DNA of 64,000 nucleotides, from the NCBI GenBank assembly GCA_009733715.1, contig WMKJ01000010.1, positions 62,001-126,000 of the forward strand. Direction: 5' to 3'. The translations under genes were made by a program, and so were the position numbers. The notes beneath the pieces were generated by a model. The model was given only the letters and a program-made list of their open reading frames with translations. It was not told the DNA's origin and ran no database searches. This stretch comes from Herpomyces periplanetae. Its lineage: Eukaryota; Ascomycota; Laboulbeniomycetes; Herpomycetales; Herpomycetaceae. Of the stretch, positions 22,478 through 34,487 are shown in pieces (position 1 is the first letter of the stretch; each line of letters opens with the position of its first letter).

Positions 22478-24709
22478 TCACATTAACTTACACTCATCCT
22501 TCTGACGACTGCTACTTCGAATCAAACGCTCTCTACCACGGGGAACTCTCATTTCATTATTTTTTAGTTCATTCAGCCTCTCCTGAGCTTTAGGATATTT
22601 ATATGCTATGAATCAAACAAATTAGTACCTAACCTCTACTTGAATTATTTATATATTTTACTTACCAGCTGCTCGGGCATACCAACGTTTGGCTTCTTCA
22701 AGATTTCTAGGACATCCTATGCCAATCTCATTATAATAGCCCATAGCAAATAAAGCTTTCACAACTGGAGGTTGAGCAACTGCTGCTAATCTTGCCCAAA
22801 GGTAAGCTTCTGTATCATTTTTCTCAAGAATTCCTTGACATCCTGTAAGATACCATCCACTTAAAGCTAATTCACTTTCATGCTCCCCTTGAGCAGCTGC
22901 TCGAGAATACCATGCAATACTTGCCCGATTATCTACTGATTGACCTAGTAGTCCGTATTCGTATGCTAAACCTAATTGATATTGGCTTAACTTATACCCA
23001 AGATGAGCAGCTTGCTCAAAAAGTTTAAAGGCAAAGATTGGATCAGCAGTTAATCGACTTCCTCTTCTATCTTCGGCGTACAATAATGCCAGTTCATGAA
23101 GAGAATAAGGATTGTCTTCATCCGCAAATTTTGCCGCTCTCTTTAACCAAGTTACAGCTTCGCCTTCATTGACCGCCTGTCCTAATAACCCTTTCAAATA
23201 AATCATTCCTAATTTATACATTGCTGCACCATCTTGTAATGAAGCGGCCTTTTTGTACCAATGTATAGCTTTTTCATAGTCTTTTCGTGTTCCCCCACCC
23301 TCTTCAAAACCAATCTCATAACAAACTGCCGTACGATATGCACTCTCTGCATGCCCTAACGTTGCTGCGCTCTGGTACAAGGAAAATGCTTCCTTCGCAT
23401 TACAAGTTAATCCCAAATATCCACTACTGTAACAATCCGCCATGAAAAATTTGGCTGGAGTGTATGAAGATGCCATCAACTTTTTTAAAATGCTTATAGC
23501 TTCGGTATTAAGCTTGTCAATTTCACGTAACACTGCTCTACTATCAGCACTTGACCTTCGTGATATTAGTGAATTTGTAACACCGGCTAAACCTTTTGCC
23601 AGTTCTAATGCTACAACTTTGTCGTCAGGATTTCGTTCAACCAACAGCCTTAATTCGTTAATTTTTTGTGGTGACATGACTTGTTTAGACATATTCGGTG
23701 TAGGTGTGGCCGGTAAACTAGCCCCTGATACGTTGGGGGATGAACTTGTCATATCGAATGATGATTGAACTTTGTTACTCTCATCTTGTAAAAGTCCCAA
23801 ACGAATAGGTGCAGGATGCGATGGCATTCCATTAATTTTGTGTGTAGGCTCTGGCGTTGATGTAAAATTGTACATTGCTCGACTTCGTGTTAATACGGGA
23901 GAACATATGGCAGAATTCTGATTTGATATACCGCAGTTGTCAGAGTCTACATTTTCAATACCTCCTTGAAATTTTCCAATAGTTGATGTACTGGGTTTAC
24001 CATATACCGCCTCAGTACCTAAATTGTTTACGCGACTCTTAAGATCGGTAACGGACTGAAACGTTACTGGTGATTCAATTCCGGGTTTTCTTTGCAGTAA
24101 TGAATATTCCGAATCAAAATCTGCAACATTTCGTGCATTATGTTCTGATGCAAAAATTACGGGTAAATTGGGACGTGAAAGAGTCCATTCACCATTTGCG
24201 TTGAATGATCCTGGAGGCAACACAGACGGCTGACCGTTTTTACGAATATTAAGACACGATTGCGAATCCAGTGTCAGTGAACGGGATGAATTTGCATACA
24301 CAGGCTTATGAAAATTACTCAGAGATCGACTCTGAAGGTGCATGCTACCTACCGCTAGTTGTCGCAGGTTATCGGCTGATGCATGTGGATTGAGTATTCT
24401 TGATCTTTCGGATGCGAAAATGACATTTTTTCTGGCGGGAAACTGGCCTTTGGAATTAGGGAAAGTCCGATCTTGGGAATGCGATGTTGTACATTCCCTT
24501 GAGAGGAGGTGAAGGGAAGCGAAGGAATTGGGGACGAGTTTTTCGATCTGATTATCTGGATGCTTTGAGGGTTCTAATGAGTGTAAGTGTAATTTCACTT
24601 GAGTACCTTTAGATTCACCACAAGAAGATTTGGGTGGAGTGTTCGAGGAAGAATGTGAAGACGAACTTTCAGTTTTCCCCGAGAGTTTGGCAAGTAACCG
24701 ATGGGGCAT
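22478..24709 (-). CDS. SKT5: SKT5/CHS4-type chitin synthase activator with Sel1 repeats and CaaX box
   Basis: Family members bind and activate chitin synthase III at the plasma membrane and bud neck/septum. Two exons: 24709-22666 and 22605-22478 (intron 60 nt), giving 723 aa. Residues 1-400 are Ser/Pro/Asn-rich and disordered. From about 415 to 700 there are at least seven Sel1-like repeats, for example YRTAVCYEIGFEEGGGTRKDYEKAI, AAMYKLGMIYLKGLLG, YQLGLAYEYGLLGQ and LFAMGYYNEIGIGCPRNLEEAKRWYARAA, continuing across the splice junction into YPKAQERLNEL. The C-terminus ends in CKLM, a CaaX prenylation motif like that of yeast Skt5. Without removal of the intron the frame stops after AAGK and lacks the CaaX box. 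Divergent from the FLC-type channel gene. Confidence 0.9.
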
Positions 24710-26129
24710 TTCATAACCTAGTATAGGAGAGGTAGAAAAATCCTTGAAGGGAAAAAGTAGTCAGACACTGTAAATAAATGGGGGAGAAAGTTGAAAGAAT
24801 GGGAAGATGAGAGAGATGACGAAAGTGGCAAACTGAACAATTAGTTAAATAAAGGTGGACAGACAGAAATCAAGAGGAAAAACTATAAGTACGTGAAAGA
24901 ACCACAACGGAGGAGTGGAGCAGCAGAGAGAAGATAGGTATAGAGACAGGCGTATAGCTTAGGAAAGGGGAATAGTCGGCAAGTGTTATGGCACACCTAA
25001 TCAAGTAATTTTTGGAGGGGGAAAGAGAAGCTTACCCGTGAATAGCAGGTTAAGGGAGAATTTTGGGTTACACAACAAAAAAAGGGAACGAGTGGGAAAA
25101 AGAAAGGGAATATTAGAAGTGAAAGTAGAAAATTGTAGATGGGGAAAAAATAGAAAATGAAAAGAGAGTAGAATGGAATATTCATAAAATGATTAATTGA
25201 GCAGGGCGAGAGGGAAAGGGGAGGATAGGGAGAAAACAGGATTATTGATAGAGACTGATGAAGCAGATTGGGAAGATGTTTAGAGCGAAATTTACAAATA
25301 AAAATTATGAAAGAAGGTAAAAAGAGCAAGGAATGTTTCTGATGATGGCTAGCGGAAGGGGAAATGAGGGCAGTAAGCATGAGAAAAGCGAACAAGAAGA
25401 TAGAGGAAAGTAAGAAGTATCAGACTTACACAATGTGATTAAAAGTGACACAATGGAAGTATACAAAGTGTTAGATTTCAGAATTCAGATGGTAGAAACA
25501 TGTAGCATGAAAGAAATTTGGCGAAGATAAACAGGGAAGAAAAAATGATAGGAGAAGACTTGGGAGAGTAGAGTAAAATTTATGAGTGGATTTCAAGATA
25601 AGGGTAAATCCAGTTATAGGGGATGAATATACATCATGATGAAGGTAATATGATAAAAAGACGAGGAAATGAGAAATGAGATAGGATAAAAGATAAATTA
25701 AAGAAAGAATTTAATTCGATGCATGAAAATGTGTTCGTCTAACGCGTTTTCACGAGCACGAACCTTGGGCGGGAATGTCACGTGAACCCCACAAAGGGAG
25801 CCGAGGGGAGGGAGGAGGGAGATGGAATAGAAAGGATGGAGTGGTGTGGTTTAAGGAGAATTAAGCGGGGGAGGAGAGATGAGAAAAGGAAGTTTTGGTG
25901 AAGGTAAAAAGCGAGGTAGAAAAGGGAGGGGGAATGATGGAATAAGATGAAGGGTGTGAAGAAAACAATTGATGACAAGGAAGCGGTATACGAGGAAGAT
26001 ATAATGTAGATAAGATGGCGGAGTGTAACATTTGAAGGTGAGGAAGAGGAAGAGGAAGAGGAAGAAGATGGAAGGGGAAGATTTGGGTTAATTGTGGTAA
26101 AATACTTTATGAAGTTACGTTCTGCCGCC

Positions 26130-26196
26130 TTCGGCCTCGATTGATCGTGACCTGCAGCATTCGGCACAGCTTGGATTGGTCCCGTTGCACTTCGGC
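26130..26196. promoter_or_regulatory. three phased TTCGGC sites
   Basis: TTCGGC occurs at 26130, 26160 and 26191, with start-to-start spacings of 30 and 31 bp, close to three helical turns. The block is GC-rich and lies at the mirror centre of the SKT5/FLC control region, which suggests a multi-site binding platform. Confidence 0.4.
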
Positions 26197-26233
26197 CCGA
26201 CCGGGGCCAGCCCATTGACTAGGAGAGAACTTA

Positions 26234-26431
26234 CCCAATTAGGCAATTTTTCCACGCGATCACGGGGACGACTGAAGCGTAGTTACCCGAATAGGAAAGT
26301 GTCTGCCGCACTAGTCCCCGGCGCCGGAGAAACAATCATCCACTGCAATTACTTAATAGGGCCGGTCCTCGGAACAAGGCTTTTCCGTGGATAATTTCCT
26401 AATCGGGAAAGCCTCCAAGTTCCCGATTGGG
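26234..26431. promoter_or_regulatory. cluster of CC(C/T)(A/G)AT-type palindromic elements
   Basis: Four near-palindromic decamers occur in 200 bp: CCCAATTAGG (26234-26243), CCCGAATAGG (26286-26295), CCTAATCGGG (26398-26407) and CCCGATTGGG (26422-26431), most followed by AAA or CAA plus a T-run; a weaker CTTAATAGGG lies near 26352. Similar copies are found at 22396, 40358, 61885 and 61947. The layout resembles an array of sites for one dimeric transcription factor; the factor is unknown. Confidence 0.5.
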
Positions 26432-27451
26432 AAATTTTGTTCGTTTGCGGTGTTTTTCTCTTAAAATTACCTTCAGAACCTTTCAATTATCTTCTCAAAT
26501 TGAGTCTTTTACCAAAATATTCTATTCTTCGGATTTAATCTCCTTTGCTTTATATCTTCTTGTCAATTCGTTCTTAGTTCGTCGTCCTTCGCCCTTCTTC
26601 CATCCCCTAACTTCCATCTTCGATACCACTCCATCTTCACCACTTCTCCCCTCTCTCTACATAGTTTCCCAAATTCCTGCCTGTCCTCTCGTTGCTTTCT
26701 CCTTCTCACTCTCTTTCTCGTATAATCCAATCCAAGATTTTATCCTTCTACTTTTCTCTCCATTCCCTTTCCCTTTACTGTCATTCTTACTTTCTCTTCT
26801 ACTTGATTTTCATTGCTCCCTTCTTCCAATTGTTTCCCTAATCTTGTCTTTCCAAATAATCCATTTCTTTCCACCTTTCTCTCCATCATTCCACGTTAAC
26901 TTTTTCTCCTCATCTCTCAACTCTTATTAAATCCCATGTTAATCCTTTTAACACCTCTATCTATTTCCTTAAAATTATTTATTAAACTTCATTTTCCATC
27001 TACAAATCTTGTCTATTCATATACTCTATTTCATATCATATCTCGCTTTTAGCTTTGATTATTATCCCCCATTATCTTCATTTACTCTGATCAAGCCTCT
27101 ATCCTTCTTCTTGTTCTTCTCCTCCTCCCCCCATTCTCCTCATCTCCTCTCCCTCCCCTCTCCTCTTCAACCCTCATTTTACCTCTCCATCATCTCTCCC
27201 TTAACTCAATTGCTGTCTACACTAACTTTCTTAACTTGCAGAATTCAAACCAACCTACTTCTTCTCTAAACTCTGTTTTGTGGTCACTAACCAAAAACTC
27301 TACTTTCAATGTGCGCTGGTCGCATAATTTTTACTAAACTCATCTACTATCAATATCCTCACCTCACCATTCAACAGACCACTATCATTACTATCACCTC
27401 CTCCCTCCTCTGTTTCTGCTTACTATTCATTTGTCTCTCTATACATATATC

Positions 27452-30400
27452 ATGACCCTTCTCCGTAACCTTCAACTTTTATCCTTTCTACTCCTATTAT
27501 CTTTCTCAGATCATGCCCTCTCTTTCTTTACACATGAAGTCCGTGTAATACACGGCCTTGACGATACCGGACACTCCGTATTACTTAGAGATGCTCGTAA
27601 ACCTTCCATCTACACAGGTGACTTTGGTGATTGTCTTGGTCAAAATTACTTTACCATATCCCAATTCTACGCCGCCTTCTACCGTGATAACATGACAGTT
27701 ACCTTTCACATCGAAGGTTCCTCTGCCTTAAATAATGATAACATCATGAGTAAGTTCTATCATAATCCTCCAAACTTTCAACTTGCCTTAACAATTTTAT
27801 CCCTCTCTCACTCCCTAGTGTACATCGGTGTTTTTGCCTACGGTCAAAGTCGCTTTAACATTTCATTCAATCCATGCAAAGCCAATATCCTCAAGTGCGT
27901 AATCTTCACCTTATTCATACTCTATTCTCTCCCAAAATCGCATTTTAATCCAATCTTCTATAGTGCTTGTCCCGTTAAAGCTTTCGCACCAATTCGTGCC
28001 CATGGTGTTATACCTGTATCAAAGGAAGATCTGAGATCTATACCAAGTACGTTGTCTAAAACTTTCCCTTCATATTCCTTCATTCACACTAATCAACTAA
28101 TTATATATTAAGATCTTGCTTTCTCCATTCCAGATTTAGAAGGTCAGGCAATCCTAAGAATATTTTCAAACTCCACCCAAACTGAAGTGGCATGTTACTC
28201 TGCTGTCATCACCAACGGTACCACAATATCCCAACCCTTTATCATGGGACCACTTTTAGCTCTCTTCACCCTCATATCAATTCTAGCGTCTTTTGCTACG
28301 TCCATCGCCGGTAATGACCTTTCAACTATTAACAAACATCGAACTCATGCTCTCTCCGTACAAGTAATATTTGCTGTCTTTCATCACATATTTTTTTCCG
28401 GCAGTCTCTCCATTAATTGGCCAAAAATCCTCGTTGCTTTCTGGAGCAACTACTCATGGACCGCAGGAATGGTTTCTATCAAACCTATTCGAAAGCAAAT
28501 TGAACGTTTTGTAGAGTTAAGCGCTAACGATCCCGGAGTAACTGGCACCGCTGCCACCGGTAAACTTGTTGCCGACCTTGAAAACGGTTTTAATGCTCGA
28601 AAGATATATGAAACATATCAACCAAATTTTGAACGTGAAAACTATCCGCATCAACTTCCACTTAATAAACATTCCCCATATCATACTCCCCCATACACAC
28701 CACATCAGTACGACCCATCCCAATATATTCCTACTCAATATGCTACTCCTCAATTCACTATACCCCAGTATACCTCCCCTCAGTATGTCCCTGCTCAGTT
28801 TATTACGCGAGATACTGTTAACTTGCCAAATGAAGTTTACCCATGGCGTGGTAAATCAACCAAACTTGGTACTGCATTACCAGGTAATTATTCCGGATTT
28901 GCCGGTTTACTTTCCCAAGAAAATATCCCCGTTGCAAACGCTTTCTCTACTGGAGCTACTTGGTTTTTACTCTCCCTTGTCATAACAACAATTTTTGTGG
29001 TGTTCGTTAAATGGAGTACCGAAGGACTCATACGCTTGAAAATTACCCGCAACCGTCCATTGAAAATATTTCGCCGTTACTGGATTCGATGCACTGCTAT
29101 AGCAATATTTAAAACTATTTCTGCTTTTCTGTACGCCATATCCTTTTTATCCCTCATACAAATATTTTATCTAGGTTCGCATGTGGCTAAAATATTAGCA
29201 ACTGCAGTATTAGCAGCCATACTCTTGATAATATACGGCGTAATTGCGTTCACTTTCGTGAAAAGGCTAAAAACGCCGGCATTAGTATGGTTTCATTTAA
29301 GATTTGAGACTAGGTACTGCTGTTTAATATTTCCCTGGATTGGAATTTCTTGGATTAAACCTGGCCTTGTTTTACCCAGAGGCGGCATTAACATACCTCT
29401 TCCATGTATACGAATAAGCGAAATATTAAGGGAAAAAAATCTTAACGTACAGCAAGCTGAGGAAAAACAGGCCTTCGGAACCGGCTGGCTTACATCGCGT
29501 TACCGTCACACTCGATGGTGGTTTAGTCTTTTATGGCCTAGTTATGAGCTTATGCGAGCTGGTATTTCTGCGGGTGCAGTTAGCTACCCAAAAGTACAAA
29601 TTTTTTGTCTGATTGCAGTCGAACTAATTGCATTCATATTTATGAGTATTGCACGCCCGTACGAATCACAAAGAATTAACGTACTGGTTATCTATGTGTT
29701 AAGCTTAAGTAAAATTGCTACCTTAATTTTGGCAATATTCCTAACATCAGTATTTCAACTTTCTCGAATAGCCATCTCCATCTTGGGAATCGTGATATTA
29801 GTTATTCACGGATTTTTAACCTTTACGTTGATTTGTGCTATAGTTGTCGGTGTTATAAAATCATACGTTTCAATCACTCGGAACAAACCAACAAGGGACC
29901 CGGAATCTGACAAGGGAAACACCAGTATGCGAGATAGATTTTTCATACACGTTGATGGTTGTGAAAAACATTCAAATCCATGCGATGCAACCCAAGTGCT
30001 CTTAGACTCGATAAACGGCAAATCTAGCAAGTTAATTAAACCTCCGCGTGGAAGTATGGGAAGTGAAGTAAAAGCTGTCGAAACAACTTCAGATTCTAAA
30101 ATAATTGGAGAAAGTTTTCAAGTACGCAAAGTTCGCCGTATTGAGAAAATTGAAGATGAGCATAAGAATGCGTATACATGTGATGCTATTCTTGATTCCG
30201 AATTAAGCGTTGAAACTCGCAAAGTAAAAGTATTGGAGAATGTTTACCGTGATAGTTACAGTGATCCAAATTCACCTAGAAAATCTATCCGCAGTTTTAC
30301 TGATCTAGTTCGCTCAAGCGTTAGACATTCAAGAAGTGTGGGATCATTTAGATTCAAGGTGGATTTGAGGCGAAAATATTCGGATGTTCGAAAGGATGAT

Positions 30401-31396
30401 TCGATAAATCCTCAACTTATGCGATGTGATAGTGGCACCAGTGTATATGGGAAAGCACCCCAGTCTAATGAACAACTCCAGTTTGATGCAAGTCAAATTA
30501 TTCAAAAACCCAATGTTAAGTGTGAAAAGTCTTTTGTCCCCGATCTTTCAAGTATAGTTATACCAACATCTGAATTACCAACGTGGAATGAGACGGCTAT
30601 GGAAGTGGAGAAAAATCAAAAGGCAAATGACGTAGAAATCAAGGAAACCGACTGTAAGCTGGTCATGAGCAAAAGTTCAGTATTAAATGGAGATAATTCT
30701 CAAGTCAAAGAGAAAATAAAGAAAAACCTTGCAGGATCATCAGTGTTGCCATCAAGGTATTGTAGAGGAATACTTCCAAGTTTAAGCTATCATGGACTTC
30801 CACCGAGGGCAGCATTTTTTCGTGCGTCATGGTACATTGAAAATATTCACTATCCCATTACACATGGGAATTTAGAGCGAGAAAGAAGTTCTATTCTAAA
30901 TGTCAAAAAGTTTGATTTGGAAGACGGGAAAACGGATGTCAATTTGAAAGAAAATTCGGTGAAAGGTCAAGGTGAAATAGTTGAGGAGGATAAAGAACGA
31001 GGACTGGAGTTAGCTGTAACAACGACTACAAATTCACTACCAACTCCAACAACGTCTGGGACTACTATGATTTCATCCAATGTGCCAAATGCAAGGTTTA
31101 AGGGAGAAAATGTGAGATTTGACCGTCCAGAAATTGAGAAAGTTAACCAATTTTGTCTTGATAGTTTACCCATTCCTCCCGATTATGATCCTCGTTTTAA
31201 ATTCCCCCCTGAAATCTTTAGCATTGCTAAAAAAGCCTCATCCCATAACCATCATGAAAGTAGAGGGGATAATGCTCACAGGAGATTTCCCAGACTGACA
31301 ATACTTGGGTCGAAAACTGGCACGGCTGCAGGAATTCTTCCATTGTTTCGAACCAGAGTAAAAGATATTTTTGGAGGAAAAAAAATATCATCATAA
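27452..31396 (+). CDS. fungal TRP/FLC-family membrane channel-like protein with ML-like lumenal domain
   Basis: Related to the fungal flavin-carrier/Pkd2-type TRP proteins implicated in wall integrity, calcium response and heme/FAD transport. Four exons: 27452-27749, 27819-27894, 27964-28046 and 28134-31396 (introns 69, 69 and 87 nt), giving 1239 aa. An N-terminal signal peptide (LQLLSFLLLLSFSDHA) precedes an ML-like domain with Cys pairs and N-glycosylation-type sites, ending in IPNLEGQAILRIF and EVACYSAVITNG. About nine hydrophobic segments follow; SLSINWPKILVAFWSNYSWTAGM is a strong family signature. Between the first segments and the TM core lies a PQY-rich repeat. From about residue 600 on there is a roughly 500-aa Ser/Lys-rich cytosolic tail. 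The ATG at 27452 starts the signal peptide. The exact ligand or ion is unknown. Confidence 0.88.
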
Positions 31397-32476
31397 TATG
31401 AATTTTTGGTTAAATTCTTCCCATGTATGAAGATACCTAGTTGGTTTTATCCATCCATTATTACAATGTTCTGCATGCATGAATACATGCCTGCTAATTG
31501 AAAGTTGATTAAATCGCCAGACGATTTTTTCTTTCGAGGTTACTGGATATCTCGTTTACTCTGAAGCATTTTATTTTTGATACATGTTTTTATAACCCCT
31601 TCAAGTTTTCATTATGTTAACTTCTCTGCTCGTGTAAACTCAAAAGGTTCATCATCATTTTATTTTACTGCATAGCCTGTCCCGTATATCGTATTTGCTG
31701 GTGAACTGTATGTTCATCTGAATTTTGTAGCTTTATCACGTCCCTCGTAAACCATCCTTTCAACCCTGAATTTCCGTCTGTAATCAACCAATTGATATTA
31801 ATCCAAGCACCTTCGAGTATACGCTAAATCATCATTTCACGTCTACTAAACTGCTTTTATACCGTAGATTAGCCTAGTCTCACAATTTTCTCTAGTTCAC
31901 ATTGCCGGCAAGAGCCCTACTTTGTTCCTTCCAAATCCATCCCCTCAACCGTCTCGTCCCCCATCCCATCATCCCCCATTTTCATCTCGTTTCATCTCAT
32001 CTCGAATTCCCACCCCACTCATCTTCATTCCCCTCTCTTCCAAAATGTATGCTCACGTGATCTGTGGATTCGGATCGAAATGAACATTTTCCAACACGGT
32101 CTCTGTTGTGATGAAATTCTTGCCCGCGTACTTATTCTTCAGGTAATTTGTTTTCAAATTGAACAGTATTTTACAACTAGAAAAGTATATTCTTATATTA
32201 TTAAATTTCATCTAGGGATACTAATCAGCAAGGCTAATTGCTTTATACCTTACCTCACTTGCTCTACTTATTATACACCTTTGAAGGATCAATTAACGCG
32301 CTTGTCTCTCACTTTTTTTCCTCCACTCTTATCCTTTTACACCTTTTTCCCCATTATAGTGTGTTTTTCTTTAACGTACTAATTCAAATATCTTTTTCTC
32401 ATTGTTCATTTTTCAAGGTTTTTTACATCTTCTCTTCCATTCCCTAGTCGAAATTCCTTTTTATTTCATCGTCATC
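31397..32476. other. intergenic region upstream of citrate synthase
   Basis: This 1.08 kb contains the FLC-type gene's 3' flank and the citrate synthase promoter. A C/T-rich block lies at about 31910-32045, followed by CACGTG at 32054-32059. An ATG-led short frame at 32080 runs into a possible splice donor near 32140, so a non-coding first exon or upstream ORF is conceivable. No other gene is supported. Confidence 0.45.
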
Positions 32477-34487
32477 ATGGTTACCGTAATCAAATCACCT
32501 TCGCTTCTTCGTGGTTCCACACTCTGTCGGTCATTTGTCAGTGCAAGATACTCACCTCTGGGAATTCGTTCATCCACTATCATTGGTGCTGGTAGCTTGA
32601 ATACCAGCAATCAAAAGGATTCTGAAGGTTTAATTGGTCCAGAACGTGCTTTCTACTCATCTGGCCGCTCTGGTGTAAGTTTAGCCCATACTAATCTTTA
32701 TTTGTTATACACTCTACTCAATCCACCCATAATTAATTTTTCATCAATCTACTCTTTTTTACTCTCCCCTTATACTCTTATATTGACTCATTCTTTTCCT
32801 TAGACCAAACTCAAGGATGTTTTTGCGGCTAAAATACCCCATGAATTGGAAAAGCTCAAAAATTTAAAACTGTACGCTTCCATACTACATCATTTTCTCT
32901 TTTAATTACATCAACCCCTCTCCTATCTAACCCTATACTTACTATCTCCTTCCCCTTCAGAAATTACGGCGGTAAATCAGTCGGTGAAGTTACCCTTGAT
33001 CAAGTACTCGGTGGTGCTCGTGGTGTAAAAGCTTTAGTTTGGGAAGTCAGTATTTTAATCATACCACTCGTCTTTTTTCTTCTTCCTTTCTCCTTACTAA
33101 CCATACCTTACAGGGGTCAGTACTCGATAGTGAAGAAGGAATTCGATTCCGTGGTAAAACTGTACGTACTCTTCAAGTCTAACTATAACCTTGAGCTTGC
33201 CTTTATCCTAGTATATATTACTGTGCAAATAGTCCTAACTTTTCAATCCCCCGGTGTCATAAAAACAGATTTCTGAATGCCAAAAGTTACTACCCAAAGC
33301 CGCGGGTGGAAATGAACCACTGCCTGAAGGGTTATTTTGGCTTTTGTTAACGGGTGAAGTTCCCACGGAAGAACAAGTGAAAGACCTTTCAGCCGATTGG
33401 TCTGCTCGCTCAGATGTTCCAAAGTTTGTCATGGACCTCCTCGATCGTTGTCCTCATGATCTTCATCCCATGGCACAGTTCTCCTTGGCCATAACGGCAT
33501 TGGAGCAAGAGAGCACGTTTGCTAAAGCGTACGCTGCAGGGATTCATAAATCCACCTACTGGGAATACTTTTTCGAAGATAGCATGAATCTTATAGCAAA
33601 ACTTCCCACTATTGCCAGTAAAATTTACCGAAATCTGTACAAGGATGGCCATGTTGCACCAATTATGAAAGATAAAGATTATTCATTCAATTTAGCCAAT
33701 CAACTTGGATTCGCCGATAATAAGGATTTCGTCGAATTATTGCGACTCTATTTGACCATTCATTCTGATCACGAAGGTGGCAATGTATCAGCCCATACAA
33801 CCCATTTGGTTGGAAGCGCGTTAAGTTCACCAATGTTGTCTTTAGCAGCAGGAATGAATGGATTGGCCGGACCACTTCACGGGCTGTAAGTTGACAAAAT
33901 CTGTACAAAAATGTACCATCGTGTGTCATTAACCTTGAAAACCAATTGCTAATTCGACAAACTTTTCATCAATCGTTTACATTTACGGTTAATATAGTGC
34001 TAATCAAGAAGTTTTGCGTTGGCTTACCAAAATGAAAGAAACCATTGGCGACGATATTTCCGACGAGGCTATTAAGAAATACTTGTGGGATACGTTGAAA
34101 GCCGGACAAGTAGTCCCAGGTTACGGCCACGCCGTTCTGCGTAAAACTGATCCTCGCTATGTTTCTCAACGAGACTTTGCCCAAAAGCATCTTCCTCACG
34201 ATCCAATGTTTAAACTAGTCTCGCAAGTGTACAAGATTGCCCCGACTGTACTAACTGAACACGGCAAAACCAAGAATCCTTGGCCCAATGTTGACGCCCA
34301 TTCTGGTGTATTATTGCAATATTATGGACTTAAGGAACAAAACTTTTATACGGTTTTATTCGGTGTATCTCGAGCACTAGGTGTTTTGCCCCAACTTATC
34401 ATTGACAGAGCTTTGGGTATGCCGATAGAACGACCTAAAAGTTTAGACTTAAAGTCATACGCAAAGCTTGTCGGTGCCAAACTATGA
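32477..34487 (+). CDS. CIT1: citrate synthase, mitochondrial type with C-terminal AKL
   Basis: Condenses acetyl-CoA and oxaloacetate to citrate, the first step of the TCA cycle. Six exons: 32477-32674, 32804-32871, 32961-33045, 33114-33161, 33269-33885 and 33998-34487, 501 aa; introns 68-129 nt, one with a GTCAGT donor. The N-terminus ([20 protein letters not shown]) is basic and hydroxylated, suited to mitochondrial import. Diagnostic segments: [35 protein letters not shown] spans exons 3-4; active-site residues lie in GPLHGLANQEVL (His), [16 protein letters not shown] (His) and [14 protein letters not shown] (Asp). The last three residues are AKL, a type-1 peroxisomal targeting variant, so dual mitochondrial/peroxisomal location is possible. 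The eukaryotic long type is clear from the sequence. Confidence 0.96.

Larger units (their letters stand above)
24710..27451. promoter_or_regulatory. 2.7-kb divergent control region of SKT5 and the FLC-type channel, with mirrored purine/pyrimidine skew
   Basis: From 24710 to about 26090 the + strand is purine-rich, and from about 26440 to 27450 it is strongly pyrimidine-rich. Each flanking gene is therefore preceded by a pyrimidine-rich leader of 1.0-1.4 kb on its own coding strand. A GC-rich centre (26100-26430) separates them. CACGTG lies at 25779-25784. Open frames in the leaders are low-complexity and unsupported as genes. Confidence 0.55.

Noticed and set aside
25778-26215. Minus-strand frame with a GRSATG-type start upstream of SKT5
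   Set aside because: It crosses the motif-rich control region and continues into a pyrimidine tract; better explained as regulatory DNA.
26427-27269. Hydrophobic frames before the FLC-type gene
   Set aside because: Phe/Leu/Ser-rich translations are the product of the C/T-rich leader, not membrane proteins.
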